Both the position numbers and the translations under genes were made by a program. Source: Anagrus nilaparvatae (taxonomy: Eukaryota; Arthropoda; Insecta; Hymenoptera; Mymaridae). Taken from it: a DNA stretch of 64,000 nt. Below are positions 59,997-64,000 of this stretch, piece by piece; position 1 is the first letter of the stretch, and the number at the start of each line of letters is the position of its first letter. The stretch is from assembly GCA_022575985.1 (NCBI GenBank), contig JAKSXM010000132.1:1612001-1676000 (forward strand), given 5' to 3'. Under the pieces are notes generated by a model, which had not been told where the DNA came from, ran no database searches, and was given only the letters and a program-made list of their open reading frames with translations.

Positions 59997-60600
59997 TCAA
60001 GAGCGCAAAAGTTTTGGCACTAAAGTACCAAAGGTCCCATCTACAAAAGCCGCAAAAGGGGGCCGCAACCGCAAGCATGTGCGCAACGTAATGCGTAGAA
60101 ACCAAATTCGTCTCCTGCTCAACTCGAAATACACAAAATTTTCTTCTGCGCATTGCGCCGCAGGGTGAAGGCCCAATTTCTCTGCCAAATGACCCCGATT
60201 TTTGCGTTCAGCAACCAATTTGAACAGCGATCCAAAAAACCTATTTGGGCATATCCACACCCTTTTCGGGGGTAGTTTTAGCCAATTTAGGGATGAAAAT
60301 TTAATTATTTATGAAAAAGAATTAAAAATTCTTGATCAGCGACTCAAAAAACCCGTATGGTGCAAATCTGAGCGCTCAAAGTGCGAATATGTAAAAAAAT
60401 CCCTTTTGGGGGTAGTTTTTGTAAACTTAAGGGTAAAACCCCAATTTCTCTGCCAAATGACCCCGATTTTTGCGTTCAGCAACCCATAAAACCTATAGGA
60501 TAGCAAATCTGGTGTTCGCCAATGATAATACAACCAAACCCGTACTTAGTACGGGCGTTTTTTTAGTTATACTGGCGTATAACTAAAAAAATCGAAAAAA
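59997..60600. mobile_element. G+C-richer block with internal repeat and terminal double hairpin
   Basis: CCAATTTCTCTGCCAAATGA and the following CCCCGATTTTTGCGTTCAGC occur twice (60172-60221 and 60439-60483). The right end has two hairpins back to back: CCCGTAC-TTA-GTACGGG, then TTTTTTTAGTTATAC-TGGC-GTATAACTAAAAAAA. A hairpin close to the 3' end followed by a short tail is a Helitron/Helentron-like trait, but I cannot confirm a Helitron 5' end. Minus-strand frames over it (up to 87 codons) overlap each other and look like chance. Composition differs sharply from its flanks. Confidence 0.4.
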
Positions 60601-61099
60601 AAGAAAAAAAAGTAAATTTAGTTTTTTGAATTTTTAAACATGTTACCCCATAAGAATCTTAGCGTGGGTGGTCATAAATGAAAACTTAGGCTTATGGTAA
60701 AAAATAAAAAAAATAAAAAAAATGTGCATACCCCACAATTTTTTTTAAACCGCTGCCAAAGTTCAAATTGTCGACAAAAAAATTTCTACTTTGGGCGGTT
60801 TCTGGTCGGCCAATCATAATGACGCACTAAAAATATTTCCTGAAATCTTTTCATCCAAAAGTTTATTCTATTACGCGTCGAATGAAAGGTCGCAAGACCA
60901 TTTTGACAGATTCTTTTTACCACAGAAATGTCTGGAAGTTATTGACTAAAAAGTCGTTAAAAATGTACTTATTAGGCTGCCAATCAGAGCCAAAGGCTCC
61001 TGGAGGTCTATAAACCTCAGGATCCAAGTTTTTTTAGGTCTACTTTGACCTAATACAATTAGTTTTTAAATATCTTTCGTGGGCCGATTCTCTATATAG
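60601..61099. other. Unassigned sequence between hairpin block and Penelope element
   Basis: Mixed composition. Small palindromes occur (GAGCCAAAGGCTC at about 60987). No frame is supported. Confidence 0.4.
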
Positions 61100-61658
61100 A
61101 TTCGGGCATAGCCTTTATTAATAAATATATTAAAAAAAGACTTTGCTATCATTTTAATAAAAGTAACGAGAATTTAGGTCAGATCAGAAATCAAAGTATA
61201 AAAAATTTTAATAATGAAATAAAAAGAATAAGTTTGCGTCATTACAAGTATATGCTTCCCCTTCTTTAAATAAACATATAACACGAGTCAAATACATATA
61301 TTAAAAATTGGGCAAAGATAAAATTAAAAAAGATGGAAATTCAGAAGTATTTTACCAAATAAATTGTAAATCGTGTGATCATAAGTACAAAGGTCAAACT
61401 TCTAGGAAACTGGGTGTCAGGGTTGAAGAGCATAAAAAAGATGTTAAAAAAAATTTTATACGCAATGTTTTAAACACACACAGCAAATTTTATGAACATA
61501 AAATTGATTTTGAGAAACTTATCATTTTAGATAGAGAAAAATATGATAAAAAATGGTTACATTCGGTTATGATGTTTATGGAATATAATGAAATTACCAT
61601 GAATAGAATAGAAGACACTTTCAATAAAAGACATTTAAAAAATACTATTTGCCTATAA
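61100..61658 (+). pseudogene. Penelope-like element, 3' end with GIY-YIG endonuclease
   Basis: The 116-codon open frame 61308-61658 holds the Penelope-type GIY-YIG module: YQINCKSCDHKYKGQTSRKL (GIY/YIG-type strands with the downstream Arg of GQTSR), then EHKKDVKKN, and ends NRIEDTFNKRHLKNTICL. The usual YIG appears as YKG, so the catalytic Gly context is altered. Upstream, 61100-61270 still reads as the RT-endonuclease linker in changing frames (NKYIKKRLCYHFNKSNENL, LRHYKYMLPLL) with stops, and the reverse transcriptase itself is absent. It is a 5'-truncated, probably inactive copy, in the opposite orientation to the one at 28.0-30.1 kb. Confidence 0.8.
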
Positions 61659-61973
61659 TAAAAAAGAGCAAAAAAATTAAAAAAAGAAAATTTTATTATA
61701 AAAATAGTCTGGGTTTAAGTAAAAAGAGTAAAAGAATAGGAAAACGAAAATAATAAAATTTAAAAAATTTTTTTAAAACTAAGGCACTTGAATATTTTTA
61801 TATGTCAAAAAATAATATAGAAGGGTTGATCAACAGACAAATTTTTTGAAAATGTACAGATTCAGGGTAATTAATAAAGAGTAATAGGTTTCATATTAAA
61901 AATGATCGTTAAAAAAAGTACGTTAGAATTGTAATCCTTATATTTTGTTTATATTATGTTTATATTATGTTTA
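61659..61973. other. 3' flank of Penelope-like element
   Basis: A/T-rich trailer. It ends in a short tandem of TTTATATTATG words (61944-61982), which are shared with the terminal repeat at 29330 and lead into it. Confidence 0.5.
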
Positions 61974-61987
61974 CATTATGTTCTTAC
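61974..61987. repeat. Left 14-bp target duplication of SINE
   Basis: CATTATGTTCTTAC, repeated exactly at 62430-62443. Confidence 0.85.
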
Positions 61988-62429
61988 AAGAGCATTGATA
62001 GCTCAGTCGGTAGCGCGTCGACTTTTCGATCTGAACGTTAAAGGTTCGCGACCCGACTCGGACATAATATCCGTTTTTTTTCTGAGAAGATTAAATTCTG
62101 AAATTATTTCTATCATTGCTCTAGGACTGAGGCATCCGCATAATGTTAAAAAAAAAAAAAAAAAAGGCATTATGTAAATAACGCAGTCCGGAGTGCGACC
62201 ATGTGCACTATAAGCAGGCATGGGTACAGGAGAAATTGTGTGATTCTCTGGGGCCACAGGTTAACAACGCACATAACACAAACATTTAAACTCGCACACA
62301 CTAAGGATTTGATTTCAGACCATATAAAAAAAGCCACATAGTAAATCTAGAAAAAATAAAAAATCATACAACAAGCATAACAAACAAGAGATAAAAGCAA
62401 AGCCTTACATCTCTCACAAAAACCAATAC
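61988..62429 (+). mobile_element. tRNA-derived SINE inserted in a Penelope terminal repeat
   Basis: 442 bp between perfect 14-bp target duplications. The head has RNA polymerase III promoter boxes: A box TAGCTCAGTCGG (61999-62010) and B box GGTTCGCGACCC (62043-62054), correctly spaced for a tRNA ancestor. A run of 18 A (62148-62165) is internal, followed by a second, unrelated 3' part (GGAGAAATTGTGTGATTCTC, GGGGCCACAGG). That could mean a composite SINE or a second insertion. It is not a working tRNA: the acceptor stem does not pair. The frames at 61956-62177 and 62003-62257 are chance. Confidence 0.75.
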
Positions 62430-62700
62430 CATTATGTTCTTACGCGTTAAAAAAATCTAGCACTTGTGCAAATTCTTATAAAGAATCACAGATTAGTATA
62501 AGATCTTTACTCAGTGGAGAATATTATTAATTGAATATATATTGCTTATATATTGTTAAATTATATTGTATAATTGATTATATATTGTTAAAAAAATTTT
62601 TAGCCTTCATAATGAAGACTTCGAAACGTGGGAAATTTAGCGCAAAAATAAAGGAAAAAATTTTTAGCTCAAAAATCAAGTACTTTTATTTAATATTAAA
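62430..62700 (+). mobile_element. Penelope-type terminal repeat of the 61.1-kb element
   Basis: Continues the terminal repeat cut by the SINE: AAATCTAGCACTTGTGC, AGATTAGTATAAGATC, GAATATTATTAATTGAATAT, then GAAGACTTCGAAACGTGGG and AATAAAGGAAAAAATTTTTA. It is the same family as 28985-29385 and 41635-41885. The stem before GAAACG has been shortened here. Confidence 0.7.
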
Positions 62701-63065
62701 AATATTTAATACATAGGAATATTTTTCATTGCTTGAGGAACCGTAGAGCCAATAATTTGACAGTGTTTTTTTAAAATTAATTTTATTTTTATTGCATTTT
62801 TCAAAGAAGATATAGTTGTAATTTGTGATATAATTTTGCTTGAATAATTTTTTAATAAGAACTAAAAAAACATTTGAAATAAAACGTACACATTTTTAAT
62901 CATCAATGAGGCAATGAATACAAAAATTTTTTCCAAAAGTATGGATCTTTCCCATAACGTACGTACTTAATTCAAGGTAAAGTTTCAAATCAAAATCAAT
63001 TTCACCTAAAGATTTAAGATCCTCAATCAGTATTATGATTAGCCTTAAGCGTTTATCAACAAGCA
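62701..63065. other. A+T-rich spacer
   Basis: A short match to the right part of the 42.3-43.4 kb element (GAGGAACCGTAGAGCCA, then AATTTGACAG, against 43252-43282). No gene. Confidence 0.5.
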
Positions 63066-64000
63066 CAGAGCCGTATTTCCCTTACTTGCCGCCTAATGCC
63101 AAAACTTTGCCGCCTATGTAAGGCGAGGGAAAATATCAAAAAACAAGTTGTAAATAAAATTAGTGTATGAGTGTGTGTGAATGTGCGCCATGTAAAAATG
63201 TGCATGTTTATGCATATTAAAGTGTGTCTTATTTTATTTTTTTTTGAATTTCTTTTCTCACTGGACAAAAATAAAATTTTTAAATCTAAGATTAAACTTT
63301 TTTTTGAGGCGTGATTAAAGAATATGAACAAATTAAAAATAAATTATTTTAACTATAATATTATTTTAATTTACAATTTGTTACATATATTATTATGATT
63401 TTTTTTTTTAATATATAGTGATTGATAATACTAATTGCTAATATAATAATACAAAAACATAGTTTGCTAAGAGCACTTAAATAATTATATATTATAAATA
63501 TTAATTAATATCATATTTGAACTTATCAATAGTACAATAATCTAAGATTTACTCTCATAAATCACTATTCAGTCTTTAATTTTATGACATGAAAGTATTT
63601 AAAATAACTAAACAAGTGAAATAAATACATACTTTCTTTAATAAATTAAAAAAAAATTTTTTTTATAACATTAAATATAAATTAAATTAAGTAGAAATTA
63701 AGGAAAGTATTTCCTTTAATGAGATCATCAATTTCTTCAGTATTATTTTAAGCGGCTTTGGCATTAAATTGTTGTAGACAAACTTTGCGTGCCTTTATTG
63801 CAGCAAATTCATTAATGACTGTGTCATAGTCTAAATCAAGAGCCAAATCTCGCTCTATAAACAATATTGATAAATTGTTTAGCCTGTCTTGCTCTTGAGT
63901 ACTCCTTAAATAGTTGTTTACACGGCTCAAGGCTGAGAAAGATCTTTCACCAGAACAATTAGATACCATTAAAGAAAGGTAAATGGTCAAAGAAATATTT
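63066..64000 (-). mobile_element. hAT element, 3' portion (runs off the window)
   Basis: The terminus CAGAGCCGTATTTCCC at 63066 is hAT-like and lies downstream of a hAT transposase end on the minus strand. Between them, 63080-63745 is non-coding with a TG-rich patch. The other end is outside the window, so its target duplication cannot be checked. Confidence 0.55.
63748..64000 (-). CDS. hAT-family transposase, C-terminal dimerisation region (partial)
   Basis: An open frame entering from the right edge and ending at a TAA at 63748, about 84 codons visible. It shows the hAT C-terminal (dimerisation) signature SNCSGERSFSALSRVNNYLR followed by ST.EQDRLNNLSILFIERD, as in insect hAT/ZMYM1-like transposases. 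The end then reads FAAIKARKVCLQQFNAKAA. No stop or shift is seen in this part, so the copy may be young. The catalytic part is outside the window. Confidence 0.85.
   Translation of the reverse strand, partial: NISLTIYLSLMVSNCSGERSFSALSRVNNYLRSTQEQDRLNNLSILFIERDLALDLDYDTVINEFAAIKARKVCLQQFNAKAA

Noticed and set aside
59914..60260. Two overlapping minus-strand frames of 79 and 87 codons
   Set aside because: They come from the G+C-rich repeated block. The repeated phrase is read in different frames in its two copies.
61990..62063. Functional tRNA gene
   Set aside because: A and B boxes are present but the acceptor and anticodon stems do not pair properly. The target duplications and A-run show it is a SINE head.

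Overview
The window is strongly A+T-rich eukaryotic DNA with introns (GT..AG), long intergenic spaces, many foldback and terminal-inverted-repeat elements, Penelope-like retroelements, hAT elements and a tRNA-derived SINE. Toll receptors of the two-cysteine-cluster arthropod type point to an insect or other arthropod. The base composition would fit a parasitoid wasp, but I cannot name the species from the sequence.

Layout. 1-28 kb holds almost no recognisable coding sequence: three copies of one MITE family, an 864-bp-arm palindrome at 12930-14818, a long-TIR element near 16.5-17.3 kb, and one orphan exon candidate at 366-475. 28.0-30.1 kb is a decayed Penelope-like element (minus strand), broken by a Penelope-type terminal repeat. 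30317-31525 is a non-autonomous hAT element with a perfect 8-bp target duplication. 31776-35348 (plus) is a multi-exon gene for a secreted Asn/Pro/Ser/Gln-rich repeat protein that ends in very small in-frame exons and two alternative basic C-terminal cassettes. 36-38.5 kb has a TTAA-flanked element and a G-tract plus 25-bp minisatellite array.

38.5-58.1 kb (minus strand) is a cluster of three Toll-like receptor genes, called A (38573-41243), B (43742-52229) and C (55420-58103). B and C assemble into full phase-consistent models (754 and 729 aa) with signal peptide, leucine-rich repeats, an LRRCT/LRRNT pair, a second LRRCT and a membrane segment, but without a TIR signalling domain. A keeps a nearly whole TIR domain but carries a frameshift in it, a nonsense codon in the LRR exon, and has lost its 5' exons. 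A and C are a recent duplicate pair; B is older and its 5.8-kb intron 4 is packed with hairpin elements.

58-64 kb is again mobile DNA: a 101-bp tandem duplication, a GC-richer block with a double hairpin, the GIY-YIG endonuclease end of a second Penelope-like element (plus strand), a SINE with a 14-bp target duplication, and the C-terminal end of a hAT transposase running off the right edge.

The two most notable systems are the Toll cluster, where each copy has lost a working TIR domain by a different route while two ectodomains stay open, and the small-exon secreted gene with swappable C-terminal tails. Exon models are read by eye from frame, splice signals and paralogue comparison; no transcript or database evidence was available.
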